From Desulfomicrobium apsheronum (lineage in GTDB: Bacteria; Desulfobacterota; Desulfovibrionia; Desulfovibrionales; Desulfomicrobiaceae): a DNA stretch of 54,128 nucleotides. The notes beneath the pieces were generated by a model. That model searched no databases. It had not been told where the DNA came from and was given only the letters and a program-made list of their open reading frames with translations. Shown here piece by piece: positions 1-8,536 of the stretch. Both the position numbers and the translations under genes were made by a program. Location: contig NZ_FORX01000025.1 of NCBI RefSeq assembly GCF_900114115.1, positions 1 through 54,128 on the forward strand, given 5' to 3'. Position 1 is the stretch's first letter. Each line of letters starts with the position of its first letter.

Positions 1-3000
1 CCTCGGACGCGGACGGCGACGCCCTTACCGTGACCGGACTTTCCGTCGCCTCGGGCGACGGCACGCTGACCGACAACGGGGACGGCACGTGGACCTTCGC
101 GCCCTCTGCCGACTGGAACGGCGCCGTCATCTTCAACTACACGGTCTCCGACGGAAACGGCGGCACGATCGACACGTCCGCAAACCTGACCGTCAATCCG
201 GTCAACGACGCGCCGGGCATCGACGTCAACGCCCCGATCAACGTGGAAGCCGAAGCCACCGTCTCCCTTGCGGGATACCTCCATGCCGGGGATGTCGACA
301 ATGCGGCGTCGGAACTCGCCTATACGATTACCCACGCTCCGGAGTTCGGCACGCTGATGCTGGATGGCGTCGCCATCACGGATTTCTCCGGCACGGTCTT
401 CACCCAGGCCGATATCGATGCTGGACGGGTCTCCTACCGCTTCGCTCCCGAGGCCGGTTCAGAGGTACGGGTCGTGGAGGACGACAGCTTCACCTTCACC
501 GTGACCGACGGCCTGACCGTCACCCCCGAATCGACCTTCGACATGCACAGCATCCCCGTTCAGGTGTGGGGTACCAATGGCGGCGACGACTTTGCAGGGG
601 CGACAGACTTCACCAGCGTCGGCACGACGTTTCTTGTCTACGGCTTTGACGGCGACGATTGGCTGTACAGCGGAGCGGGCGACGACACCCTGTACGGCGG
701 GGCCGGCGACGATTTCGTGTACGGCAATGCGGGAGCGGATTTCATCGACGGGGGGGACGGCGTCGACGTTGCCTTTTACCGCCAAAGTCCCACATCGGTG
801 CACATCGACCTGAACGTCACAGGACCACAGAGCGGCGGCGACAGCGGCAATTTCGGCGAGGGTGACGTCCTGCGGGGCATCGAGGATGTTAGGGGCGCGC
901 GGAATTGGTATGACCCATTGGCGTTGGGCAACGTGATCACGGGCGATGACGCCGACAATGTATTAGTAAGCGGCGAGACCCACGATACCTTGTCTGGCGG
1001 AAACGGCGACGACTCCCTGTACGGACCCAATTATGGCGAAGGACTCCTCATGGGCGGGGCCGGAAACGATTTTCTTGTTTTGCATGCTGGCGCAGCGTAC
1101 GGCGGCTCCGGCGACGACAGGATTCACGCCGACGGTACCGCGGAGCTTTATGGAGGCGACGGGAACGACTCGCTGTGGAGCGCAGGTGGCCTGATGGAGG
1201 GCGGCGCCGGAGCCGACTACATGTCGGGTACGCATACGACACAATATTTGAGTAAGATCAGCTACAGCCAAAGCCTGGCCGTGGAAATCGATCTGAACAA
1301 CAGGGTTCAGGTCCAGGGGAACGGCGCGGACGGGAACGACGCCATCGGGGATACGCTGGACTACATTTGGAACGTCATTGGTTCCTCCCATGGCGATACG
1401 CTCATCGGGAATATGTTTCCTAACCAGCTGTACGGCAGCGGCGGCGACGACATCCTGATCGGCGGAGCCGGAGCGGACCTTCTCGACGGCGGCGACGGCA
1501 TCGACACGGCCGATTACAGTGCAAGCCCCACATGGGTGAACATCGACCTGAGCGTCACGGGCGCCCAAACGGGCGGCGGGTTGGACAATCACGGCCTCGG
1601 CGACACCCTGACGGGCATCGAGCACGTCCTGGGCACGAACGATACGCTGCACGGCGACATGCTGGCGGGTGACGACGCGGACAACGTTCTGTCCGGTCTG
1701 GCCGGCGACGACAGCCTCGTGGGTTTTGGCGGCGACGATTCGCTCTACGGCGGCGACGGCGACGACACCCTGGTCGGCTACGCCGGGGCGGACATTCTCG
1801 ACGGGGGTTCGAACACCGTCGGTGAGTCCATCAAATACCACTACAACCAGATCGGTGGCGTTTTACTTAATCCGGTGATCCGCTACGAGGCGACGCCCGG
1901 CGGCGACTGGGCGGATTACTGCGCGAGCGGCGCGGCCGTGCACGTGGATCTGACCAGTTCCGAAGCCCAGAGCGGCGGCCATGCCGAGGGCGACGTGCTG
2001 ACGGGCATCGAGAACGTGGTCGGCTCGGCTCACGGCGACACGCTCATCGGCCAGGACTACGTGAGCAACGTGTTCGCCGGCCTGGCCGGGGCGGACTCCC
2101 TGGTGGGCGGTGAGAGCGTGCTGGATGTCGTTGAAGTTTTCGACGGCGGTTGGACCGCGACCACGAACTTCTACTACCCTGACACGGCCGACTACAGCCG
2201 GAGCGAGTCCTGGGTGAACGTCGACCTGAACAGTGCGGGCGGCCAGACGGGCGGCGGCGCGGGCAACCACGCCCTGGGCGACACCCTCGTGGGCATCGAG
2301 AACGTCATCGGCACGAACGACACCCAAGGCGACGCGCTCACGGGCGATGGAAGCCACAATTTCCTGGACGGCCTGGCCGGTGCAGACACTCTCATTGGCG
2401 GCGCGGGAGACGACACGCTGCGCGGCGGTTCCGGGGCCGATTTCCTGGACGGCGGCACGAACACGGATGCGAATCTCCACAATAGCGGCGACTGGGTGGA
2501 CTACAGCACGAGCACGGCGGGCGTGAGCGTGGATCTGTACCTCCAGGACGGGATCGCGACCCAGAGCGGCGGCGACGCCCAAGGCGACACGCTCACGGGC
2601 TTCGAGAACGTGATGGGCTCGGAGCATGACGATTCAATCGTGGGCGACAACGCCGACAACTGGCTCGTGGGTCTGGATGGCAACGACACGATGATCGGCG
2701 ATGACCCGTCCAGTCTCAATTGGTGGGAGACAAGCAATGACAGCATGTGGGGTGGCGCGGGCGACGACGCCATGTTCGGAGGCGCCGGACAAGACCGGAT
2801 GTGGGGCGACTCCGGGAATGACACCCTGATTGGCGGTCTCGGTAAAGACTCTCTGTATGGCGGGGATGGCGACGATTTCATCGTGGGTGGCAACGACCAC
2901 CAGGACACCCTCTTCGGCGGCAATACAATTCCTGTCGACAGCGAAGCTTTCGATAACAGCGGGGACTTCCTTTCCGGCGGCGCGGGGCGGGATACCTTGT

Positions 3001-4205
3001 TTGGGGGGGGCGGGTACCATGGCCGTGAGACCCTGGAGGGTGGCGCGGACGGCGATCTGCTTCTCGGCAGTGTGGACGGGGACGTCCTGGCTTTTTACGC
3101 CAACTCGCCGTCGGCGATTTACGTGGACCTGACCCGCCAGGACGGTATCGCGGCCCAGAGCGGCGGTGAAGCCGAAGGCGATACGCTGCTGGGCATCCAT
3201 CACGTTGCCGGTTCCGGCTTCGACGATACCATCCTCGGTTTCGAAACAGACAACGAGCTCAAAGGCATGGGCGGTGACGACTTCATCACCGGCGGCGCGG
3301 GGCAGGACAGTCTGTGGGGCGATGGCGGGTACACATCTTCGGATTCGGACAATGACACCCTTGAGGGCGGCGCCGGCTCCGACTTTATCCATGGCGGGGG
3401 CGGCCACGACATCGCCAGCTATCGGAATTCCGCGCAGGGAGTGCTCGTGGATCTGGACGATCAGAACTACGCCTATCCCGGCATCCCGAGTCCCTTATAT
3501 ACGGGCCGTGGCGAACCCGGCCAGATAGGTGCCGACCCCACGGGCGAGGAGCACGGCGACTGGTTGTGGTACATGGACGGCGTATGGGGTTCGGAGCACG
3601 GTGACACGCTGCTGGGCCGCGACACCGACTGGGACGGTGTGTTCTTGATGAGCTCCAAAGACGAGCTGCGCGGCTTCGGCGGCGACGACAGCCTTGTGGG
3701 CCTTGGCGGCGACGATTCGCTGTACGGTGGCGACGGCGACGATACCCTGGTCGGCGGCCTGGGACAGGATCTGCTTCATGGCGACTCCGGAGATGACCTG
3801 CTTGTCGGCGGGCCCGACGATTCGGTGCATGGAGGAGACGGATTTGACGTGTTCAGGCTCGAAGACCATTCCGGTCTCGGCCATGCTCTGGACCTGAGCG
3901 CCATGGTCTCGGACGGAAGGATCTCCGGTATCGAACGTATCGACATCCTGGGTGACGCGGACGATGCCAATGTGCTGACCCTGCGGGCCGGTGATGTGCT
4001 CGCGGTTTCGGACACCGACACCCTTTGGGTGCATGGTGACGGCACCGAGGAGGTGTCCACGACGGATTCGGGATGGTCCCTGGTTGCCTCGGACGTGGTC
4101 GGCTCCGATGGTTTTGAATACAATCATTACACGAACACTGTCGGATCGAGCGTCGTTCACCTCATGGTGGCCGAGGATATTGCAAGCCAGAACATCACGG
4201 GCTGA
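1..4205 (+). CDS. RTX / cadherin-like giant secreted protein (adhesin), 3' part only
   Basis: The frame is open from the left edge (first full codon at position 3), so this is the last ~1400 residues of a larger protein. The N-terminal ~60 residues look like the end of a tandem cadherin-like repeat (DNGDGTWTF, then NPVNDAP), followed by a CSPG4/cadherin-like module to about residue 190. The rest is a long array of GGxGxDxL calcium-binding nonapeptides. Eight longer modules interrupt it, each roughly xDYSxSxxxVxVDL, then QSGG, then GDTLxGIENVxGS. There is no transmembrane segment, and the C-terminus (SSVVHLMVAEDIASQN) is a plausible uncleaved type I secretion signal. RTX repeats fold on calcium outside the cell. 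The TolC-family gene downstream fits type I export. Adhesin function is inferred from size and domain type; a degradative RTX enzyme is excluded only for the part visible here. Confidence 0.9.
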   Translation, partial: SDADGDALTVTGLSVASGDGTLTDNGDGTWTFAPSADWNGAVIFNYTVSDGNGGTIDTSANLTVNPVNDAPGIDVNAPINVEAEATVSLAGYLHAGDVDNAASELAYTITHAPEFGTLMLDGVAITDFSGTVFTQADIDAGRVSYRFAPEAGSEVRVVEDDSFTFTVTDGLTVTPESTFDMHSIPVQVWGTNGGDDFAGATDFTSVGTTFLVYGFDGDDWLYSGAGDDTLYGGAGDDFVYGNAGADFIDGGDGVDVAFYRQSPTSVHIDLNVTGPQSGGDSGNFGEGDVLRGIEDVRGARNWYDPLALGNVITGDDADNVLVSGETHDTLSGGNGDDSLYGPNYGEGLLMGGAGNDFLVLHAGAAYGGSGDDRIHADGTAELYGGDGNDSLWSAGGLMEGGAGADYMSGTHTTQYLSKISYSQSLAVEIDLNNRVQVQGNGADGNDAIGDTLDYIWNVIGSSHGDTLIGNMFPNQLYGSGGDDILIGGAGADLLDGGDGIDTADYSASPTWVNIDLSVTGAQTGGGLDNHGLGDTLTGIEHVLGTNDTLHGDMLAGDDADNVLSGLAGDDSLVGFGGDDSLYGGDGDDTLVGYAGADILDGGSNTVGESIKYHYNQIGGVLLNPVIRYEATPGGDWADYCASGAAVHVDLTSSEAQSGGHAEGDVLTGIENVVGSAHGDTLIGQDYVSNVFAGLAGADSLVGGESVLDVVEVFDGGWTATTNFYYPDTADYSRSESWVNVDLNSAGGQTGGGAGNHALGDTLVGIENVIGTNDTQGDALTGDGSHNFLDGLAGADTLIGGAGDDTLRGGSGADFLDGGTNTDANLHNSGDWVDYSTSTAGVSVDLYLQDGIATQSGGDAQGDTLTGFENVMGSEHDDSIVGDNADNWLVGLDGNDTMIGDDPSSLNWWETSNDSMWGGAGDDAMFGGAGQDRMWGDSGNDTLIGGLGKDSLYGGDGDDFIVGGNDHQDTLFGGNTIPVDSEAFDNSGDFLSGGAGRDTLFGGGGYHGRETLEGGADGDLLLGSVDGDVLAFYANSPSAIYVDLTRQDGIAAQSGGEAEGDTLLGIHHVAGSGFDDTILGFETDNELKGMGGDDFITGGAGQDSLWGDGGYTSSDSDNDTLEGGAGSDFIHGGGGHDIASYRNSAQGVLVDLDDQNYAYPGIPSPLYTGRGEPGQIGADPTGEEHGDWLWYMDGVWGSEHGDTLLGRDTDWDGVFLMSSKDELRGFGGDDSLVGLGGDDSLYGGDGDDTLVGGLGQDLLHGDSGDDLLVGGPDDSVHGGDGFDVFRLEDHSGLGHALDLSAMVSDGRISGIERIDILGDADDANVLTLRAGDVLAVSDTDTLWVHGDGTEEVSTTDSGWSLVASDVVGSDGFEYNHYTNTVGSSVVHLMVAEDIASQNITG

Positions 4206-4342
4206 ACCTAGAACGCCTGAGGGCTTTTCGAAATACGAAGACTGTTCTGTCGGATCGAGCGTCGTTCACCTCATGGTGAACGAGGATATGACAAGCCAGC
4301 AGAACATCAGTGGCTGACCCTTGAACGCCAAAGGGCTTTTCG
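4138..4342 (+). repeat. direct duplication of the RTX gene's 3' end
   Basis: Positions 4138-4230 (end of the RTX gene plus its immediate downstream sequence) recur at 4247-4342. The first 32 bases are identical, and homology continues through the stop codon into the start of the terminator stem. The second copy lies in another frame relative to the gene but still reads GSSVVHLMVNEDMTSQQNISG then stop. Its only length change is a 3-base CAG insertion, so its coding sense is intact. It looks like the C-terminal end of a paralogous or earlier version of the protein left behind by recombination. Confidence 0.85.
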
Positions 4343-4370
4343 GATGCATCCCGAAGAGCCCTTTTTCTTT
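4330..4370 (+). terminator. Rho-independent terminator after the RTX gene
   Basis: A 14-bp stem (AAAGGGCTTTTCGG at 4330-4343 against CCGAAGAGCCCTTT at 4351-4364, with one G-T wobble) and a 7-base loop are followed by a T-rich tract. The left arm is also present, without its partner, after the first copy of the duplicated 3' end. Confidence 0.85.
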
Positions 4371-4705
4371 GCACTGCGCCAATGCCTGGGCCCGATCCCG
4401 GTTTCATGGGACAAGCGGATTTAACTACGCAGGACGTGACTTGAAATTCATACAGGCTGATTTGTCTTTGTGGTGAAAAGTGGATCATAATTTTGCAAAA
4501 ACTTCCGCTATAAGTATATTTTTGTAGATTTTTGCTCAGCTACTTATTCAGATATGTATTTTTAATTTATGAATATATATTTTAATATGAATTCAGAGTG
4601 TTATAAATGCGCAGTAAGAAACCATGCTGAATCTTCGCTTCATAATATCAAACACAGGATAATCGCATGACCCGAACAGGGATCGCACCAAGGAGGAACG
4701 GCAAG
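4371..4705 (+). promoter_or_regulatory. AT-rich upstream region of the TolC gene with candidate promoter
   Basis: No gene is seen here. Base composition drops sharply to AT-rich between about 4480 and 4640. A sigma70-like candidate is TTGCAA at 4493-4498, a 16-base spacer, and TATATT at 4515-4520. A second possibility is TTGTCT (4462) with CATAAT (4486). Either would give a leader of roughly 180-200 bases before the start codon at 4706. Such AT-rich tracts are also typical targets of nucleoid-associated proteins. Confidence 0.35.
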
Positions 4706-6136
4706 ATGAAAGACAGGCGTTTTGTATACCACGGGATGTTTTGGGTGATGGTTGTCGTGTTTTTGATTCCGGCGCTGTCCTCGGCTCAGCTTCTCGTGGT
4801 CCAGGAGAGAGGCACCGGGATCGAGCCCCTGGGTGCCCCGGGAGTGGAGTCGGTGCTGACGAACGTGTCTGCGGGCGGTGATTCCCTGAAGGCTTCCATC
4901 CAGGCCGCCATGGATTCCAATCCCAAGTTTTTGAGTCAGAAGCACGCGTATTCCATTTCACACGACGCATACCGCGAGTCCTACGGCGCGCTTCTGCCTC
5001 AGCTGGATTTCATGGCCAGGGGTGGATATGGCCTGCGTCGCAACGACACGACCATCGCCAGGGAGGCTGACGGTCAGGGCGATGAATGGTCCGACGAGCA
5101 GCGTCTGGTCCTGTCCCAGCTGCTCTTCGACGGCGGTCTGACGCGGTCCAGGGTTGAAGCCGACAAGTTGTACTCCGAGTCCAAGAAGGAGGAGCTCTTC
5201 AATACGGCCGAGGATGTCGGCCTCAGCGCCACGCAGTATTTTCTGGACGTGATCCGGGCCAGGGGGCTGGTGGAGCTTTGCGTGCGCAACATCGAAGAAC
5301 ACGAGAAGCTGCTTGACCTGACGCGCATCCGGCAGGATAGCGGCGGCGGCACGCAGGCTGACGTGACCCAGGCCGAAGCGGCGCTGCAGGAGGCGCGTTC
5401 ACGATTGATCCAGGCCAACCAAGCCCTGGACGACGCCGTGGCGGGTTATGCTCGATTTTTCGGCGACAAGCCCGGTGTTTTATCCATGCCCGAGCCTCCG
5501 CTGCTGGCCATCCCCCAAAGCGAGGCCATCGCCATCAGCATGGCCCGGGACGGCAATCGCGCCCTGAAGGCAGCTCGCCTGGCCGTGCAGCAGAAGGAAC
5601 TGGAGATCAAGTCGGCCAAAGGTGTGTATATGCCCAAGTTGCATGCCAAGGTTACCGCCGCTCGTTCGGACAACACAGGCGGTTACGAGGCAAGTTACCA
5701 CGACGCCTCCGCCATGCTGGAAATGAACTTCAATCTTTACCGCGGCGGCTCGGATGCCGCTTCCATTCGCAAGTCCAAGAATGAGAAGCTGCGTGCCGAA
5801 CAGGATGCCCTGGATATCGAACGTCAGGTCGAAGAGGATGTGCGTACGGCGTACAGCTTCTACAAGGCCACGGGCAAGCTGCTGCCTGTGCTGCGCAACC
5901 TGACGAACGAAAATGCGCAGGTGGTTTCGAGCTACACGGATCAGTTTCGCATGGGGCAACGAACTCTTGTTGATCTTGTCTCGGCGCAGAAGAGCCTGTT
6001 CAGTTCCCAACAGGTGTTCCTGAACGGTATGACGGCGCACTCTTTCTCGTACTATCGACTGTGCATGCCCGTTTCCCAGCTCATGAGCGCCCTTGGCGTG
6101 GATCTCAAGGTCAAGGATCTCGGCGAGGCTAAATAG
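4706..6136 (+). CDS. TolC-family outer-membrane efflux/secretion channel
   Basis: The 476-residue product has an N-terminal signal peptide (hydrophobic VMVVVFLIPALSSA, cleavage near residue 25-30) and two OEP-type halves with long helical heptad stretches. The first half starts near DSLKASIQAAMDSNP and the second near residue 270. Length and layout match TolC/LapE proteins, which form a trimeric outer-membrane beta barrel with a periplasmic helical tunnel. The start at 4706 is chosen because AGGAGG lies 9 bases upstream (4691-4696); a longer reading from 4667 has no such site and would bury the signal peptide. Its position directly after the RTX gene suggests it is the outer-membrane component of that protein's type I secretion system; the ABC transporter and membrane-fusion genes are not in the window. 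Confidence 0.92.
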   Translation: MKDRRFVYHGMFWVMVVVFLIPALSSAQLLVVQERGTGIEPLGAPGVESVLTNVSAGGDSLKASIQAAMDSNPKFLSQKHAYSISHDAYRESYGALLPQLDFMARGGYGLRRNDTTIAREADGQGDEWSDEQRLVLSQLLFDGGLTRSRVEADKLYSESKKEELFNTAEDVGLSATQYFLDVIRARGLVELCVRNIEEHEKLLDLTRIRQDSGGGTQADVTQAEAALQEARSRLIQANQALDDAVAGYARFFGDKPGVLSMPEPPLLAIPQSEAIAISMARDGNRALKAARLAVQQKELEIKSAKGVYMPKLHAKVTAARSDNTGGYEASYHDASAMLEMNFNLYRGGSDAASIRKSKNEKLRAEQDALDIERQVEEDVRTAYSFYKATGKLLPVLRNLTNENAQVVSSYTDQFRMGQRTLVDLVSAQKSLFSSQQVFLNGMTAHSFSYYRLCMPVSQLMSALGVDLKVKDLGEAK

Positions 6137-6181
6137 CGGGCCAAGGGCATTGTCAAGGAAGCACCGTTTCTGTCTCCTTTC

Positions 6182-6226
6182 AATTTTCCCTGAATGGTCG
6201 TTTATAACGGCTGTTCAGGGAAAATT
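6182..6226. terminator. perfect 13-bp inverted repeat after tolC-like gene
   Basis: AATTTTCCCTGAA (6182-6194) and TTCAGGGAAAATT (6214-6226) are exact inverted copies around a 19-base spacer that itself contains a small CGTT/AACG hairpin. Placement 45 bases after the stop suggests a terminator readable in either direction. A paired A/T outer stem takes the place of a free U-run. Confidence 0.55.
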
Positions 6227-7007
6227 CATTTGCTGAAACAAGAAGATCGTTCCGATGGATTTCCGGTCTACTGGCATTCCTGTGCGAATCCGAATTTTGA
6301 AAGCGTCATTCGGGTTTTGTCCAGCTGCGCATTTAAGACAACACTACAGAAGGTCGCGAAAGAAACAGTTTGTCATTCCCGCGAATGTGTGCCCAGCAGG
6401 GGTAGGCGGGGCATGCCGGGTAACGGCGCAAATGTCGGGCAATAACGCAAAACTTACTCTTATCAGACAGTTAAAAGGCATGAATCCTCTACTTCAAGGG
6501 CATGACGATTTTTTGTAGTGGCGTCATTTAAATCGATTTTCGAGCCTTGAATTACGCTTTAAAACCTTGTTCTTCTCGCGATCAATCATTGAGCGTGAAA
6601 AAGCCGAACCGGGAACATCTGTGACTTCTCGGAGAATTTCCATTTACGTCCTTCGCGGGAGTCTCCCCGTTATATTGTTTGCTCATGATGCAGACAAAAG
6701 CATTATGTAGTCTTGTTATCCGGGCTCAAATGCGGGCGAATGAAGCTGTATAGCTGCGACATCGCCAACCATTTTCGTGACCTTGCTCCCAAATTCTCAC
6801 GTGTTCGGCGTATGTGCATATTTGTCCTGGTGGCGTCTTGCCGCCGGGTGTCTCTTCATGATTTGGCGGCAGCAAAGCAGGTCCCGTCAACATTGGCCGG
6901 GTCCATTGCTTTTCAATATTTTCAGATTGCGACGTGGTAGAGGATGTACTTGCCTTAGTTTGTTCTGTTGGGTTAATTTGTCGGGAATCAAACAGGAGGT
7001 ATGTTGT
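6227..7007. other. gene-poor stretch of about 780 bases
   Basis: No reading frame here has a ribosome-binding site, codon bias or recognisable product. A short GTCATTCCCGCGAA string near 6373 resembles the arm of a common dispersed extragenic repeat, but no matching inverted arm is visible. A frame continuing upstream of 7008 to 6777 is open but has non-coding character. A weak promoter candidate for the sulfur-transport pair is TTGCCT near 6951 with GTTAAT 16 bases later. Confidence 0.5.
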
Positions 7008-7553
7008 ATGCGAATGAAAAAACAGGACTCCGGCGGATGGAATCCATATCTGGCCGGGGCTCTGGTTGGCGTACTAGCCATTTTATCAGCCTATGCCACG
7101 ACGGTCTGGCTCGGGAAAACAAGTTATCTGGGAGCTTCCACCACATTTGTTCGCGGTGCGGGGGTGATTGAACAGCAAATTGCACCGGAGCACGTACAGG
7201 CCAACGAATATTTCGTTAAACAAAAAGTGAAGGTTGACTGGCAGTTCATGCTGGTCCTCGGTATCTTTGCAGGAGCGTTCATCGCTTCATGTACTGACAA
7301 GAGCTTCAAGCTCGAAAGCGTTCCTCCAACTTGGGAAAAACATTTCGGGCCATCAGTTGGAAAACGCGCCGTCTGGGCTTTCTTGGGCGGAATCGTGGCC
7401 ATGATGGGGGCGCGCATGGCCAGCGGCTGCCCGAGCGGTCACGGTCTCAGCGGCATGATGCAGCTCTCCGTCAGCGCTTTTGTGGCTCTGGGCATGTTTT
7501 TTGGTGTGGGTATAATCGTTGCGGCGTTCATTTACGGAAGGAGGTCACGATGA
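7008..7553 (+). CDS. YeeE/YedE family sulfur transport protein, first half
   Basis: The 181-residue membrane protein has about four or five hydrophobic helices. It carries the family signature around residues 128-142, GARMASGCPSGHGLSG, which includes the conserved Cys thought to relay thiosulfate or another sulfur anion in TsuA-type transporters. It is about half the length of full YeeE/TsuA. The start at 7008 is supported by CAGGAGGT at 6993-7000. Its stop overlaps the next gene's start in an ATGA junction, so the two products are probably translated together and pair as a two-subunit transporter. The exact substrate is not shown by the sequence. Confidence 0.85.
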   Translation: MRMKKQDSGGWNPYLAGALVGVLAILSAYATTVWLGKTSYLGASTTFVRGAGVIEQQIAPEHVQANEYFVKQKVKVDWQFMLVLGIFAGAFIASCTDKSFKLESVPPTWEKHFGPSVGKRAVWAFLGGIVAMMGARMASGCPSGHGLSGMMQLSVSAFVALGMFFGVGIIVAAFIYGRRSR

Positions 7554-8080
7554 GCACGGATCAAATCCTCGGATTGGTGACCGGAATCCTTTTTGGTTTT
7601 TTGTTGCAGAAGGGACGGGTATTGCGCTTCGAGAAACAGGTCGGGGCCATGTTGCTCAAAGACATGACCATCCTCAAGTTCATGCTCTCCGCCATCATTG
7701 TCGGCATGGTCGGCATTGCCGGGATGTCCAGCGCAGGGATGATCACCCTTGGCCACAAGTCCATGAACGTTGGCGCGGTTCTTGTAGGCGGAGCCTTGTT
7801 CGGTGCCGGTTGGGCAGTCATGGGCTACTGCCCTGGTACTTCCATGGGGGCGCTTGGAGAAGGACGCTGGCACGCGATCTTCGCCATTGCCGGCATGTTG
7901 GTGGGCGCGGCAATCTACGCGGAGCTGTATCCTTTTTTTCAGCGCACGGTTCTGTCTTGGGCCGACTTCGGCAAGATTGGACTGCCCGAGGCCCTGGGTG
8001 TGTCGCCCTGGGTTGTGATTATCGTGTTTATCTGTGTTGCGCTGGGGCTTTTTCGCTGGTTTGAGAGCCGGGGGCTTTAG
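7550..8080 (+). CDS. YeeE/YedE family (DUF6691-like) sulfur transport protein, second half
   Basis: This 176-residue membrane protein has about five hydrophobic helices and the partner signature GYCPGTSMGALGEGRWHA near residues 92-110. That places a second conserved Cys in the same pore-lining position as in the upstream protein. Translation is coupled to 7008-7553 through an ATGA overlap, and GGAGG lies just upstream of the start. The pair probably forms one pseudo-symmetric channel for a reduced or partly oxidised sulfur anion across the inner membrane, a sensible function in a sulfur-metabolising anaerobe. Confidence 0.85.
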   Translation: MSTDQILGLVTGILFGFLLQKGRVLRFEKQVGAMLLKDMTILKFMLSAIIVGMVGIAGMSSAGMITLGHKSMNVGAVLVGGALFGAGWAVMGYCPGTSMGALGEGRWHAIFAIAGMLVGAAIYAELYPFFQRTVLSWADFGKIGLPEALGVSPWVVIIVFICVALGLFRWFESRGL

Positions 8081-8097
8081 GCGTTTTCAATTGGATA

Positions 8098-8459
8098 TTT
8101 TGCGGCAAGCGGCCTGGTGCCGTCATGGCCTTGTGGCGGTGAGAGGGGGGATTTTAAGGATTGGTCAGGCTGTGTTTTGTGAAGAGTTGGAAGAAGTTTT
8201 TTGCGACAAGCGGCCCGGTGCCGTCATGGCCTTGGGGCCCGCCGGAACTCCTTCTCCGGCTTCGTAGAGTTGAATCGTTGCGTGCAGGGCGAATAATCAA
8301 GGCCGCTCCCAGGCAACGATTCAACAAACGATGCCTGGATCAGTCAGACAGCCGACGGCCCCCAAGACCATGACGGCCCCGGGCCTTGTGGCGGTGAGAG
8401 GGGGGATTTTGAGGATTGGTTAGGCTTTGTTTTGTGAAGAGTGGGAAGGGTTTCTTTGC
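8098..8459 (+). repeat. tandem ~101-bp direct repeats interrupted by a structured element
   Basis: A 36-base block at 8098-8133 recurs at 8199-8234 (two mismatches). A 76-base block at 8129-8204 recurs at 8384-8459 (about 7 mismatches). The ancestral arrangement looks like a ~101-bp unit in tandem, split in its second copy by the hairpin element at 8216-8381. GGCCTTG occurs on both sides of the interruption (8228-8234 and 8382-8388), as expected for a target-site duplication. No coding function is apparent. Confidence 0.75.
8216..8381. repeat. structured intergenic repeat, copy 1
   Basis: A ~22-bp outer stem (8216-8237 with 8360-8381, two mismatches) encloses a conserved core. The core holds AACTCCTTC, a perfect 12-bp inner stem (TTGAATCGTTGC 8270-8281 with GCAACGATTCAA 8313-8324, 31-base loop), CAAACGATGCCTG and TCAGTCAGACAG. 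The same core is found at 22840-23013. Both copies lie between convergent genes, so transcription termination, transcript-end protection or a mobile REP/MITE-like origin are all possible. Confidence 0.8.
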
Positions 8460-8473
8460 TGCAAGTACAGAAA

Positions 8474-8514
8474 TGAAAAAAGCGCCTCCGGCCAGGTTTT
8501 GGCAGGAGGCGCTT
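8474..8514 (-). terminator. Rho-independent terminator after glpX
   Basis: Read on the minus strand, AAGCGCCTCC (8505-8514) and GGAGGCGCTT (8480-8489) form a 10-bp stem around a 15-base loop, followed by a run of Ts (8474-8479). It ends the long rpoH-to-glpX transcription unit. Confidence 0.85.
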
Positions 8515-8536
8515 GATGTTTTGTGAGCTGGCGAGT

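Noticed and set aside
6360-6420. Possible dispersed repeat with GTCATTCCCGCGAA
   Set aside because: Only one short arm is recognisable and no inverted partner is present, so it is too weak to call.
6777-7007. N-terminal extension of the first YeeE/YedE gene
   Set aside because: The frame is open but rich in Cys, Trp and Arg with no family match; a strong ribosome-binding site at 6993-7000 fixes the start at 7008.
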